Shown piece by piece: positions 37,895 through 51,342 of a DNA stretch of 64,000 nt. The stretch's first letter is position 1. Each line of letters starts with the position of its first letter. The DNA comes from Parasponia andersonii (taxonomy: Eukaryota; Streptophyta; Magnoliopsida; Rosales; Cannabaceae), in assembly GCA_002914805.1 (NCBI GenBank), contig JXTB01000252.1:405250-469249 (forward strand), in the 5' to 3' direction. The position numbers were made by a program, and so were the translations under genes. The notes beneath the pieces were generated by a model, which saw only the letters and a program-made list of their open reading frames with translations, was not told the DNA's origin and did not search any database.

Positions 37895-38355
37895 ATCTAA
37901 AACCTAGAAAGATGATTTCTAAAACCTAACATGCATGCAAATCTGTATATATAAATATATATATATATACCTCTTTTAAGTTAATCTTTGTGTCTAAGAC
38001 TTCAAAATAAACTTTAATCATACATGAGATCGTTACTGAAAATATAGATTTGATTTTTAGAAAATTCTTCGGTAGAGAAATTTTGTGGATTCGATTATTT
38101 GAATGAAAATGGAGATCGTGATTGAGAAAGCGAGGAAAAACCTGAGAAAAATTTTCAGACTAGTGAGAAAGAAAAAGAAAATGGTGAGAAAATGACGGCA
38201 CTAAGGGCTTGAGTGGTTTTAGATTATGATCACATTTGATGGTATTTTGAGAATAGAATTTACAACGTTAAAATAGGCTAGAAATTCTGCTCTAACATTT
38301 TAGATTTGGATGTATACTGAACTTTCGGCTGAATTTTGGCCAGACACCTATAAGC
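36111..38355. other. Non-coding right part of MULE-1
   Basis: AT-rich with (TA)n runs at about 37851-37880 and 37955-37969. A Lys-rich reading on the minus strand near 36100-36250 may be more of the Ulp1 host gene. No domain can be named. Confidence 0.4.
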
Positions 38356-38779
38356 CCCTAAAAGAAAATATAAATAATGAATATATTATTGAAAAAAAAA
38401 ATTGGAGAGAGATTACATTTCAAGATATTAAAAATAAACGCTACTTTTTAGCCCAACAAGATAAAAGAGATTCTTCGCTTTGTACAAAGATGACTGGAAT
38501 AAAAGGAAAGAGTTTTTTCTTTACCGTGTAGCTTTCATAATAAAATAATTTCAAGTGACAGAATTAGCTTTTGTCTTTTAGTTGATGTGCCTTTTCTACT
38601 TTTAGAAAGAAGAAGATATTAACAGAAGACCTAGATGTCTATATGAAAAGCAATAAAATATGACTTGTAAGATGAAAGAATCAAAAACCCAAGAATAGCA
38701 CAAATAAATTTGTGTATTACCGAAAAAAGAAAACACAAACAAATTCGTGAGAAAAAGAATAACGTAAAAAATGTAATAG

Positions 38780-39570
38780 TGAAAAGAAGGAAAATAAAGA
38801 ACGTTTGTAAAAAGTTTAACGTGATACTCTTCGGTTTGAGTTCACATTTTTAATGCGATGTATTTTTATATTGGTGGGACATGGAAAGAGACTTGTAATT
38901 TGGGCCATCTCTACTATTTTAGTAAGTATAGAATACATTTGATTGAGTATTAATAGAATAAAAAATCAAGGGTGTCTTTTTTCTAATGCATCCGGGATAA
39001 ATACATAACTTTTTTACCACTTTAGGCTTTGTTTGATAGCGAGGACTTGTTGAAGGAGAAAGAAGGATGGAAGCAGAGCTAAATTTCAATATTTGATAAA
39101 AGGGGTATATGGTAGGGAGGGTCTGGAGGGAGGGTCTGGAGGGAGGGGTGGAGTCGTCACAAATCTCTCGGGTCCACTAAATTGAATAAATCACACCTTG
39201 GATAGATGGGAGCTTGGAAAGACAAAATTACCCTCCAAAAACTATGCCGAATTTAATCTTCCATCAATTATTTCCACTCTTCTTATCACCCGACAACATA
39301 AAGGAAATGCTATATTATCATCTCCAACCTTGTTGTTCCTTTGTCCTACCAACCATGTAGTGCTGTCTTTTTCCATTGAAAATTTCTCTTTTGGTAAGTG
39401 GCATTAGAATTTACCCCTTCAAATTATGCATTCCATTTGTACCAAGAAATGATAGTTCTCCCTTGTACAGAACATAGTTAAAAATCCTGCCCTAATAACT
39501 TATGATTACCAACCAAAAACTCAAGAATCATTTAACTTGTGAGTACCATTAAAGAGATTAAGAACTAATA
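38780..39570 (+). promoter_or_regulatory. 5' flank and promoter region of the intact kinase gene
   Basis: This region is conserved with 60710-61652 upstream of the second kinase copy. Examples are gagttcacatttttaatgcgatg / gaattcacatttttaacaagatg, ccccttcaaattatgcattcca / ccccttcaaattattggactcca, and ttgtaccaagaaatgatagtt / ttgtaccaagcaatgatagtt. Preservation over about 800 bases shows that the duplication carried the promoter. A tandem gggagggtctgga unit occurs about three times at 39114-39150. I cannot place a TATA box or start site with confidence. Confidence 0.65.
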
Positions 39571-42500
39571 ATGAGTGTCTTCTCTTTTATCATTGTCTCT
39601 GTTATTTTGAGTCCGTTTCTCTTTAGAGCCACTTTTGCATTAGTTGACAGCATAAGGCCGTTGGAATCCATTAGTGATGGCAGAACCTTGGTCTCCTCAG
39701 AAGGAAGATTCGAACTTGGATTCTTCACTCCAAGCGGTTCAAAGAGTCGTTATCTGGGAATTTGGTATAAGAATATACCAGTTCAAACTGTCGTTTGGGT
39801 TGCAAACCGGTGTAACCCGATCGAGGATTCCTCTGGCACGTTGACTATAAACGACAAAGGAAATCTGGTGCTTTTGAGTAAGAATAAGAGTGTCGTTTGG
39901 TCTACGAGCTCGCTGAAACAAGCCCAGAAACCATTGGTTCAGCTCTTGGATAATGCTAACTTGGTTCTGAGAGACGAGATAGATAAGAATTCGGAAAACT
40001 ATTTGTGGCAAAGCTTTGATTATCCTTCGGATACGTTCATATCTGGAATGAAAATCGGATGGAACTTGAGAAGAAATCTTAGTAAGCGCTTATCAGCGTG
40101 GAGGAGTTTTGATGATCCCTGTAATGGAGATTTCACTTACGGGGTTGAGTTTGATGCACAACTCCATACATACCCTGAAGTAATTATGCGAAAAGGGTCT
40201 GCGAAATTTTATCGAGCAGGGGCATGGAACGGCGTAAGTTTCAGTGGTGCTCCTGAACTGAGGCCTAATCCAATTTTTGATTACACGTTTGTTGAAAATG
40301 ATGATGAAGTTTACTACACTTACAACATCAAGAACAAGTCATTGATCACAAGAATAGTCCTAAATCAAACTGCGAGACTTCGTCAACGCTTGGTATGGAT
40401 GGAAACAGGGAGAATTTGGAGGCCTTATAATACAATTCCCAGAGACCAGTGTGACGCATATGGCCTCTGTGGGGCTAATGGAAACTGTGTCATGACCGAG
40501 ACTCCGATCTGCCAATGTCTAAAAGGATTCAAGCCAAAGTCTCAAGAAAAATGGAATACAATGGACTGGTCTGACGGGTGCGTGAGAAGTATTCCACTGA
40601 GCTGTCACGAAAAAGAGAAAGATGGTTTTGTGAAATTTTCGGACTTGAAATTGCCCGATGCTCAACATAGTTGGGTGAATAAGAGTATGAATCTAGAGGA
40701 ATGCAGAGTCAAATGCTTGAGCAACTGTTCTTGTATGGCTTATGCAAACTCGGATATCAAAGGAAAAGGCAACGGCTGCGTCATCTGGTATGGCGATCTA
40801 TTGGATATTCGAGAATTTCATTCCGCCGAACAAGATATTTATATTCGAATGTTGGCTTCTGAGATTGGTAAAATATGAGCACTTTCGTTCATATGTATCT
40901 TATTTATGTTGAATGTTGTATAGTCTACATTATGAACTTCCTGCAAGTTAACTTTTTTAATTTCTTTTTTGTCCCAAATTAACTTAGAAAAAGCAAGCGA
41001 CTATCGTAAGGTGAAGAGAACAGTGGTAGTTACATCCGTCGTGGTTGGAGTAATTTCTGGGATGATTTTAGTTGGCGTTTGCATTTGCAAGAGGAGACGC
41101 TCAAATGGTAAAGATTATACTATTTGACCTTTTCTTCAAACCTTTTTAAGACTTTTCTCTCATATATAATTTTATGTGATCAATGAAGAAGAGGCTAATT
41201 CATTTAGTAGAGTAACATTCTGACCGAGAAAAACTATCACGTATAGTAGTGCGGTCAAAGAACATATTACTCTTAGACAAATGTAGTTTGGGATTCGAAA
41301 CAACCTTCTAAGCATAGGGGGAAAATATCTGAGGAATTGAATGCGTAAAAACTAAGGAAAATAAGGCAAAAGAAAAATTAGAGACTACATAGACTACAAG
41401 TGTCTCCTTTTTGACATACACATAAGTTATTGTGATTTCTTTGCTCCAATAAGTAAAAGTTTGCACATCATAGCTGGGTACATATGTTGAACAGACTGAT
41501 ATGATAACAACGTTTCCATTAGACATGCATGGTTTGTCTTTCGGATGGGAACCTGACCTGTAGATTATCATTTTAAATCTTTAACAATACTGTTTATATG
41601 AGCAAATAACTCAAATACATCAGTTATATATAGTACTCTCCTTTTTTGACTGCGGAGATGTTTTGCTTGATATGTGTATGGTATCTCTTGAAGGCAAGAC
41701 TATTTTGTGCGTTTATATTAGTTGTCAATGACTTGTCGGTGCTTAATTTCTACTGTATTTGTTCCAAAAAAGAAGAGAGAAAAGAAATGAAAAGAGTAGG
41801 TGAAAGCCAAGAAGAAGACTTGGACCTCCCATTGTTCGACCTACCAACAATTCGTGCTGCCACTAATAGCTTTTCCGAGAAAAATAAGCTTGGGGAAGGT
41901 GGTTTTGGACCTGTATACAGAGTAAGCTTTTCATTGTCAACAATCTATTTTTCTTTCTTTTCCTTCTTTTTTCCCACAAGGGAGATATGGGGAGGGATGA
42001 AGCTTAACAAAAACAAAAAATGTTATTAATGTGAGATTTCAGGGGATGATAGAAGGGGGACAAGAAATTGCTGTGAAGAGGCTATCGAAATTTTCTGGAC
42101 AAGGAGTCAACGAGTTCAAAAATGAAGTCAAAGTAATCGCCAAACTTCAACATCGAAATCTTGTAAAACTTCTTGGTTATTGCATTGAAGGAGAAGAGCA
42201 ATTGCTGGTTTATGAATATATGCCCAACAAAAGCCTTGACTCTTTCATTTTTGGTTAGAATCCTTTTGAACTTAGCTCTCTCAATATATACAAGTAATTT
42301 GTGTAGTACTGTACCTAATTTTCGTGTATTTATTAATTAACTCAAAAGAAAATATAATATGCAGACCAAAAGCAAGGCAAACTATTACAATGGCCTAAAC
42401 GCTTCCAAATATTACGTGGAATTGCAAAGGGGCTTCTCTATCTCCATCATGATTCTAGGTTGAGAATTATACATCGTGATCTTAAGGCTAGTAACGTTCT

Positions 42501-43239
42501 ACTTGATCAAGAGATGAACCCCAAAATTTCAGACTTTGGCTTGGCTAAATCTTTTGGTGGAGACCAAATAGAAGGAAGCACAAACAGAGTAGTAGGAACT
42601 TAGTAAGTCCCCTCAAAGTACCTTCTATACATAGATATGCCTTTTATTTATTTATACTAAATAATATTATGCTCACGTACAGTGGCTATATGGCACCAGA
42701 ATATGCTTTTGAGGGCTTATTTTCAATAAAATCCGATGTCTTTAGTTTTGGTGTATTGGTGTTGGAGATCATAAGTGGGAAGAAAAGTAGAGGATTTACC
42801 CAAGAAAAACCCGGCCTCACCCTTATTGGACATGTAAGTGTCACCTGAAAGCTTCATTTGATTCTAATTAACATGGATATGCACACTAAGAGTGACTTAT
42901 TTGGGCCTCTGCTACTTGTCCTAGGCTTGGAAATTGTTGAAAGAAGGCAAGGCAGCTGAAATGATTGACATATGCTTGAGGAACACGGACGACAATAGGG
43001 AAGAAGTGTTGCGTTGTATCCATATCGGTCTTTTGTGCGTGCAACAAAGCCCTGATGATAGGCCAAACATGTCGACTGTCGTTCTAATGCTGGGTGGTGA
43101 AAGAGTGCTACCGCAGCCTAAACCACCGGCCTATTTCACTGAGACAGATCATATAAGAGAAGGAGATCATTCCTCCTCCAGTCAACTTCTATCATCATCG
43201 ACATGTGATACGAGCAAATCGGTTTTCGAGGCTCGGTAA
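39571..43239 (+). CDS. G-type lectin S-receptor-like serine/threonine-protein kinase (SD1 class), intact
   Basis: Predicted plasma-membrane receptor kinase. Exons: 39571-40867, 40988-41107, 41776-41921, 42043-42253, 42365-42602, 42683-42833, 42925-43239; all introns are GT-AG, phases agree, giving 825 residues, normal for the family. Exon 3 could start at 41773 instead, adding one residue. Exon 1 encodes a signal peptide (about 1-23), B-lectin domain (about 25-150), S-locus glycoprotein domain, EGF-like Cys cluster ([13 protein letters not shown]) and PAN domain (to about 425). The transmembrane helix is about 444-466, followed by KRRR. The kinase has [11 protein letters not shown] (511-521), Lys533, Glu549, HRDLKASN with Asp630, DFG with Asp648 and APE at 675-677, so it looks catalytically competent and of RD type. 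The C-terminus ends SVFEAR. Ligand and process are unknown; relatives act in defence or self-recognition signalling. Confidence 0.93.
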
Positions 43240-46180
43240 GGATTAATATAATGCATCACAGATTTACATCTAAGTTTTGAGACCTATGAATCATTAGGAT
43301 TTCTATTTTGTTGAAAAATGGAAGGTTCATTAGTCTTAGACTATATCTATACATATATACATTTGATCTATACAAAAATTATGACCATATTAATGAGCCT
43401 AGCTATATCTTTTGTTATCTGCTAGTGCTATCACCTAGTAGCATGAGTTGCATTTTTTCCCCTCAATTCTGCTAAAACAAATGGAGTGAATTCATGAATC
43501 AGCCAACAAACAAAACAGATTTTTGAAAAGAAAAAAGTGGTATAAATTAGTGGAAAAAGATGATGACTCAAAAATAAGTAACCTGGTTAATAACTAATAA
43601 GTGGTATTGGGAAGCAAGATACATGGTGGAATGCGGCTCCTCGTTGTATTTGTCATTTAGTAATGTTGGATGATCAGTGAACACTTCTTTTGTTCTTCAA
43701 GAATATTTCCTCCTCAGTTAAGTGTTTGATTAAAAATGATGTGGTATTTGTGGGTCTAAATTGTACTTGACAAAAAGCGCACATGTACTCGAGTAAAATT
43801 TGATGTTGGGGCTTTTAGCGAAACCTCTTAATTTTAGACCTCGGTTTTTCATATTCTATAACAAAATGGCCGAATTTTATGGCGGACATACCTTGAGCTA
43901 TTTACATTACATTGTAATAGCTAAATTCCTCAGCTAAATAAGGAACATTATAATCCGTATAAAAACTCTGAACACAACCATCAAATACTATAAGAAGTTA
44001 ATTAACTAACACTCTATTGTGCATTTAACTCATCGAAATGTCTCTTTTTCTCCAAGAAAACAGAAGAGAAAAAAAAAAGATGCAATCATTGATTAACAAG
44101 AATAAATAAACATAAAGCCTCTTAGGTGTAGATGGGACAACGGCAATGACAAAAGAAATAGTGTGGAAAAGATTTCACAAAATGGATTATGTACTAGCTA
44201 CTGAACAGGCATGAGATGCACAGTACGTGCAAATATGTGATTTGTGGTAATCATTCTTATTGAGTATTAAAAGCCTTGTTGCATGTTAATGTGAGACATG
44301 TGCCAACCAAGTACTTAACAAATGAATTCTATACATGTTCGTTAATATCGTAATTAATGAGGTAGTCTTCAAATGAACATTTCTGAGATTTAATAATAAG
44401 GTTAGTGTTATTTGCAGAATTATTACTAGGAGAATTCTCTTTCTTAACCAATATGTCCAGATTGAGCATAATTTATAGAGACCTCAGTGTGAATACATTG
44501 TCTTACTTGATAATTAATTGACGCCCGAAATTTCAGTTAGCAGAAATTACAGAGTGGTTTGGAACATATAAATACAGTAAATTAAAGGTTTATTGGCATT
44601 GCATTGACCACCGTCTAATTGATCAGGTATTCAATTCTTCTTTAATAATGCTCTTATCTTCCAATATGTTACGCATTTTGCCTGTGAATTAAAGAAGGAA
44701 ACTACTTAATTAGGGTGTTTGCTTATGGGTGGCTGTCAGAGGGTTATCAAAATAGGAAATTAGGGTCTACAATTAAATTAGGAAACTAAGTATTAGTTAC
44801 CTAATTCTATCCTAGGAGCTGTACGGAAAAAAAATACGGACATCAGCTAAATTTATTGCATTATAAATATAATACAAAAAGCGACCACTACTGCAGACCA
44901 ATCAGTGGAAAAAATACCGGTGTTCTTGGGGACCTTAGAGATAAACTCTTTGCTGTAATACTGTAGGGAAGAGGGTGTAATTATTCTTATTCATAGTGAA
45001 AGTTTTGGAGAATAATTTCAGGTGGAAGCTGAACCACGATAATTCTCAATGTTCTTTTATTATTTTCTTCTCATTTTTGTGTGTTATGACTAATCTCTAA
45101 CCTAAAAGATGAATTATGTGTGTGCAATAATTTTATCGTTACAACATCCAAAATATTGGAGGGTTAAATGGAATATTCCGAATATACTAGTCATCGGCTA
45201 TTTTGATCAAATTCGTTGTCTTTAAACTTTAGCATATTGGTGATAGATAAAATGAGTAGAAAGAAAAAAAAAAAAAAAAACAGGGAATTTTTTTCAACAC
45301 GATAGTTAAAAAATAAATAATTCTCATTATGGATCTAAATATCTATGATTTACACCAAATTTTTACGACCTGTGATAATATGTCATTAATTAATTAGAGA
45401 ATATGAATAAATTTATTTGTAATAAATTCTACTATATCAAGTGAACAGGGACAACTCCTACCACGTGTTTGGTACTAAAAATTTGGCATAAATCTTAGGA
45501 TACTTTGAATCAACCATCGATTGTTATATATTTAGTAAGGGTAGATAATCCTTTATGTTATTTCTTTGTAAAGCTATTTATACTCTGTTTGTACACTATA
45601 GTCCGAACAGTTGCATTAAGAAACCCCATCATATTTTCTGCTCTCTCTTCTATTTTCTCAGTGGTCGCAACTTTAATTTTTCAGGACATATAAGGAAATC
45701 AACTTATAATAAACTCGTTATAACTTCTTCATAACGTATTCAGCCAAAGAGATCATAAACCAATGACAAAAGGAGATGTTTGGATGTGTATTTCAGCAAT
45801 AGACATTAAGAAAAAAAATGCTTAAAACTAACTGAAGAATCTTTTTGGGGCTCATGCTCTCAATCAGAAGATAGCATATCAACTGTGTTAGTTATGATGG
45901 GGAGTCAGAGTACTGATTTTCACCAGCTAGTCTCAACAATCGGGTTTCTTTCTCGCTCGATCAAGCAGAGGACTTCTTCAAATCATAATCAAGAATAATC
46001 TTATGTACATTAACACTATTGGAGGCTCAGATAAGCATATTGGATGTATATGATGAATTCCACTTGATACCTTCTTAAGTAATCCAACCATGAAAGTTGT
46101 GATCCAAATGTTAGAAAGAATAACAATGTGGAATGACTTATATACCCCTCATTTTAAATAAATAAAAATCTAAATTTAAA
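43240..46180. other. 3' flank of the kinase gene and intergenic sequence
   Basis: AT-rich with an A run at about 45265-45281. No second gene, tRNA or recognised repeat is seen. The small open frame at 45505-45693 has no recognisable domain. Confidence 0.5.
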
Positions 46181-46564
46181 AGGAAAAAAATAGTTAGCTC
46201 ATTTTTTCCCATCCTCTTTATCTTCTTCTTCACATTTCTTTTCCTTTTTCTTATCTTGGCCAAATATATAAAAACACTCAAACTCACGAATTTCTTTATA
46301 TATTAATCATGAAGAACATAATTATCATCCTCATTATATTTTCCTCTTTAAGTTTCCTTCTATTGCAATGTTTAAGTTTCAAATTAATTTTTAATCTTTG
46401 CTAAAACTCTTGATAGATTAAAATGTATTTTTTTAGTATAAATTAAAACTATGATGAAAAATACGAATCTTGTGGTAATTTTTTGAACTTGAAAAGCTCA
46501 AAACTATAGTCGAAATTAAAAAAATGCAGATCTGGATCAAAAATAATGCCTAAATTTTGCTAGG

Positions 46565-48010
46565 CAGGGGTGTCAAGTTACTAGACACCCCATCAAACGC
46601 TCGACAAGTCATATATTTTTTACTATGCTTGACATACTTGTCGAGCCATGTCTAAACTATTATCAACTTAAGCGCTCGACACTTTCTCGACCATGCTAAA
46701 CACATATGTCAAGAAATATATATCTTATCTATTGCTGATATAGGTGCTCGACACTATTGTGACCATGCATGACACCTTATCTATAAGGCTCAATAATAGG
46801 ATCGAGTGATTAGATACCATTATCGAGTCATTTTTTAGAATATAAAATGAATATTTGACACTATATCTAGAGCACTCTATAGTATTTTCTAGCTATTACA
46901 CGCATTACAAACTATACACAAATACCTAGCCACTATTATAATGAAAATGAGCTCATCGATCTTTGCTATTATAAATGCTATTAATTGCTTCATTATCTAC
47001 ACAAATATGTCTAGTAACTTAATACTATTGATAACACTATTGCCTAATAGCCTTCTAAGATTGGGGAGAATGGCTCAACCTAGTTGTTTAGTGACTTGAC
47101 AATAATATGTAGCAAGTTCAACATGGTGACAATCTACTAAACTCTATAGAGTATTTGTGGTTTACATTTTAGAAAATTATTAGACATGATGTCTGGTAGC
47201 TCAACATAAATGTCTAGCTCTCTAGATAGGGTGTCTGATCACATAATTACACCTTTTTGTCTCCCCTAATTTAGCTTATTGATCATATTGAGATACGTCG
47301 TTTTAAACATATTTCATGATAAGTTAATAATTATTTAAACAATCATGAATATTGATAGAAGTGGGAGACAAATATAAATTGTACTCTTTTTCTAATTCCT
47401 AGTAAGGTTATTAATGGCACAATTTTAGTAAATTAATATTATAAGAATATTATACTCATTTTTATTTTCTAAGACTTTCACTAACATGGTTTTATTTAGG
47501 TTTTGACAAGGGTTTTTTTATATTTATAGCAGAAATTATAAGAATATTGTGTTTTTTTAGGTTTTTACTAGTAGTTTGGAGAATTTATTTGGGGATATAT
47601 TAAGGTTCATTGGTTTTTCCTAGATTTTGAGAACATTTTGTTGAAAATTATACTAGACATAGTGTCAAATGTCCAAGACTGGTTGTTTAGCATCCAAGAA
47701 AAGTTATCTAACCACTTGACATCATTGAAAATAATGTTTTGTAAAATAGCTAGATATAGTGTTTGGTAGCTTGATACATTAGTTGAGTATTCTAGATATA
47801 GTGTTTAGCCCCTAGACACTGTTATTTAAGTATCCTATATGGTGGGTCAAGTCACTAGACACTTTAGTCGAGTGTTCCAAACAGTGTATCTAGTAACTAG
47901 ACACTATTTATTTAGCAATCTAGATAGTGTATCTAGCTAATAGACATTATTTTTATGCATTTCAAACATTGTGTCTAGCTATGAGACATTGTTCGTCGAG
48001 CATTGTAAAT
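46565..48010. repeat. Degenerate interspersed repeats of ctagacac / tgtcgagc units (left block)
   Basis: Dozens of variants of tctagacactat, gcaactagacac and tgtcgagcattc occur at roughly 40-70 base spacing in both orientations. The block continues to the right of the CACTA insertion at 49740-50960. No open frame spans it. Such clusters resemble subterminal repeats of DNA transposons. Confidence 0.7.
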
Positions 48011-48581
48011 AAGGTGTATAGCTATAAAAAGTTTATAAATATTATACATAAAAGATATATAAATAATAAATGGAGTTAAACATGAATTTAATACTTTTTA
48101 TACTTAAGTATAATGAATACTAAAAAGTAAAGGTGAATCATAGCTAAGTAAATATATATATATCTTCATTATTCTTATTTCTAATTAAAAACTTACATAG
48201 CTAAGTAAAATGAATTCTGAGTATAATCACTAGCTTAATGAGTTTTTCATTATTATAATATTGAATATATATCATCTATATTGCTAGAAAATTAGTCACA
48301 TCGCGATCGCTTTCTTATTCTTTCCAATAAGAAAGTCACTTAATATAATGAACAATTGAATATTGAATATGATGATAAGTTATATTTGTTAATATGATTC
48401 CCTAATATAATTAATATAATGAAAAACTCATTACGATGATAAAAAAATATTTATTCGGATTATTCTTAAAAACTAGATAGTTTGTCGAGCTAGATACTAT
48501 ATCTATTAGGTTTTTAATATTAGAGAATGGCGAGACATTCTGTAGAGAATGGCTAAACACTCTGTATAATGACTCAACATA

Positions 48582-49735
48582 TACTACTATAGAAAATATT
48601 TTTCACATCACTTATAGGGTCACGTCGATCCATAAACAGTATGAAAACAAGTGACATAGTAGCCCTACGTCGCTTATCATGTCGTTTATATAAAAAGTAA
48701 TATGGTATACTAGCATACCACGTCGCTTATATAGAAAGCAATATAGTATAATAGATTAGCACGTCGCTTGTATATAAAGTGATATGGTAGGTCACAAATT
48801 ATTAATTATTAGGGTCCTACCACGTCGCTTTTGGGGGATATCATGTCACTCTTCTAGAAAGAAACGTGGTATATGTCGTCTTTCTCCCTTTGCATGCTCA
48901 GTTATATACTCAGTTTGTATAGATTACAATGTTCTAAAAAATCTTAACCACCCCATGGGTCTCCTTATTGATCAAACTAATGATATGTATACACTGCATT
49001 TATAAGCCAAATACCAAATCACTGACTTCGTAATCTATTGCCCAAACCCTTACGGTGTCACTTCGCTCTTCTCTACCTCCCTTACCACTCTTCAGCATTA
49101 GTGATAATAGTCAGAAACCTCAAAAATCTGCACTTAAAAGATAAAAAAAAAAACTATTACATAAATTTTTGAAGATCTAAAAATTGAAGAAACTGAAATA
49201 AGATAGAGAGAAAAATGAGATTCGAAATGGGTAGAGTTTGAATGAGAAGGTATTGAAAATTTTGGGTTTATTCTAATTGGGATTGGGAGACAATTTGGTG
49301 GGATTGATGGTTTTGAATGAACGATCATGATGGAGTATTTTTTATACGTGTAGATCGATGAAGTGGCTAGTATAAGCCCCATACAATGTCGCATTTGTAA
49401 AGAGAAATAGTATTAAACAAAATAATATACCATGTCTCTTTCTATAGAAGCAATATGGTATGTGGTCCAACTACGTCACTAATTACATAAACGACATGGG
49501 ACATGCCTCTCTACTATATCGCTTTTGCAGAAAACGATATAGTATTAAATAATAGACCACGTCACTTTGTGTAAAAGCAATATGGCATATGGCCTAACTA
49601 TGTCGCTCGTTATATAAGTGATGTGGTAGAACCTACAATCATATCGCTTTTAAATGACATAACGTGCGAGTTTAACTACGTCACTTTCTTCGAAAAACGA
49701 TGTAAGTGACATCGTTGGTCCCTTTTTTAGTAGTT
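48582..49735. mobile_element. Non-autonomous CACTA element (1154 bp) related to C1
   Basis: The left end tactactatagaaaatattt resembles the C1 right end CACTACCATAGAAGTTATTT. The right end, reverse complemented, reads AACTACTAAAAAAGGG. ATA flanks it at 48579-48581 and 49736-49738, the expected 3 bp duplication. Both halves are packed with units like taccacgtcgctt and aagcgacatggta, the unit type of C1. There is no transposase, so it would need supply in trans, possibly from a C1-like relative. It sits inside the interior of MULE-2. Confidence 0.82.
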
Positions 49736-49739
49736 ATAA

Positions 49740-50960
49740 TTCTCGAACAACTTAGACATAGAGTCTAGTGACTTAATATCATAATCTAATGTCATTTTAA
49801 TATTTGGGAGACCATCTAAATACTGTATCTAGGAACTCAACAAGATTGTCGACTTTGCTAAATAAGACGTCTAGCAACTTGATACTACTATGTAGTAGTA
49901 TATTAACATTTAGAAGAGCATCTAAATACTATATCTAAGAACTCAACAACACTATCGAGGCTACTAGATATATTATCTAGAGACCCGACACTACTGTCTA
50001 GAAGTAGTTTTTTCTTATAGATATCAATCAATTCAATTAAAGCGACATTATAACAGATGACATAGTATTATAAAACATGACATTATACATAACATATTAT
50101 ATAGCAATACAAAAATATTTACATCACACAAACAAAAATATCACCATCGTCACCATCTCTACTACCACCACCACCATCACCCCCACCATCATCATCATAG
50201 TCATCCTCATTGTCGTCATCATCTTTTTGTATTTTGATTGATGTCTCTTTTCGTTCCAATTCCAAGAATTTTATTATTTTCCTACACGACATCACATAGT
50301 ATAATTATATATATTGAAAATATGTCTAAAACAAATATAAAATAAATAAGTAAATATATATAAGAGTAACAAAAAAATTATTATTCTTAACTAGTTTATA
50401 TAAAAAAAATTTCACAACTCTAAAAAAAATTACATGTGTATTTAATGAATAGACATGTCTGTTTATTAGCTAGATCACACTGTTGAGTAAACATTATGCA
50501 TTACCAAAAATAGCTTGATAATAAAGTCTAGTATATGATAGGGGTGTCTAGAACATCAAATAGAAATATCTAACATGCTCGACACCCTTGTCTAGTTGAA
50601 TCTAGGTGTCTTTTCCAAGTCTCTAAAAAAAATATTTATATTTGCTTTTAATATCTAGACATGTGTCTATTGGCCAGACAAAACTGTTGAGTCAAAATTA
50701 TGTATTATGGAAAATGGTTCGACAATGAAATCTAGTATACTAGACATGTTTGTCAGGAATGCCAAATTGAGATGCTTAGCATGGTCGAGAATATGCCTAG
50801 TACTTAATTTGACAATATTCAAATACTACTCAACAGGCCTGTTGATCAAAATATTGTCGAGCGATTAGTTCGACAATAATTGTAACATTGTTCGACAATA
50901 GAGTCAAACATAACTCAACACTCTTGTATAGCCAGATCTGAGTATCTTTTTCAATCAAAA
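49740..50960. repeat. Degenerate ctagacac / tgtcgagc repeats (right block) and a GGT/GAT-type low-complexity tract
   Basis: Continues the repeat block at 46565-48010. A larger unit of about 110 bases recurs once (gggagaccatctaaatactg near 49804 and gaagagcatctaaatactat near 49914). A ccaccaccatcaccc-type tract lies at about 50150-50225; its minus-strand reading is a run of Asp and Gly without domain features. Confidence 0.65.
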
Positions 50961-51211
50961 TTTTTGTATCCTGCAATTCCGATTGCAATTTAGAGCTTTC
51001 TAAGCTCAAAAATTACCCACAAATTTCTGAATTTTCATAATAGTTTTAATTCTTATTGAAAATTATCTTTGAATCAATAGATCCTTCAATATATTTATGA
51101 ATATTTTTTGAACTTGATTTGAAGCTATAAAAATTGCAAATGAAGGGAAACTTGAAAAAGAAAATAAAATAATGAAGTGACCATATTCTTCACCATTAAT
51201 GGACGAAGAAT

Positions 51212-51342
51212 AAATTAAATCTTTATATGAGTTAAAATGTGATGAGACGAAGAAGAAATAAAAATAGGCGAAAAAAATAAATCTTTATATGAGTAAAAAT
51301 GTGATGAGACGAAGAAGAAATAAAAATAGGCGAAAAAAAATG
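51212..51342. repeat. Two-copy tandem repeat of about 64-66 bp in the right arm of MULE-2
   Basis: The unit containing aaatctttatatgagt, then gatgagacgaagaagaaata and aaataggcgaaaaaa, appears twice in a row, nearly identical. The Phe/Ser-rich minus-strand frames at 51215-51427 come from this repeat and are not genes. Confidence 0.88.

Larger units (their letters stand above)
32573..38355. mobile_element. Probable Mutator-like element (MULE-1) with Ulp1 remnant
   Basis: The left edge (aggtagatgtccaag, then tatcaaattttaaatgttat, 32573-32640) resembles the reverse complement of the right edge (aggtgtctggcc, then catccaaatctaaaatgtta, 38355-38290), giving worn inverted termini of about 90 bp. 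The interval is absent from the paralogous upstream region at 60.6-60.8 kb, which supports an insertion. It contains a tandem array and the last exon of a Ulp1-type protease on the minus strand, a cargo known from Kaonashi-type MULEs. No MURA transposase is recognisable and no 9 bp duplication could be assigned, so the class is inferred. Confidence 0.5.

Noticed and set aside
38310-38531. Plus-strand frame of 73 residues at the right edge of MULE-1
   Set aside because: It overlaps the terminal repeat and AT-rich flank, and no family is recognisable.
50130-50235. Asp/Gly run on the minus strand, considered as an acidic transposase tail
   Set aside because: Simple triplet repeat with no neighbouring transposase domain.
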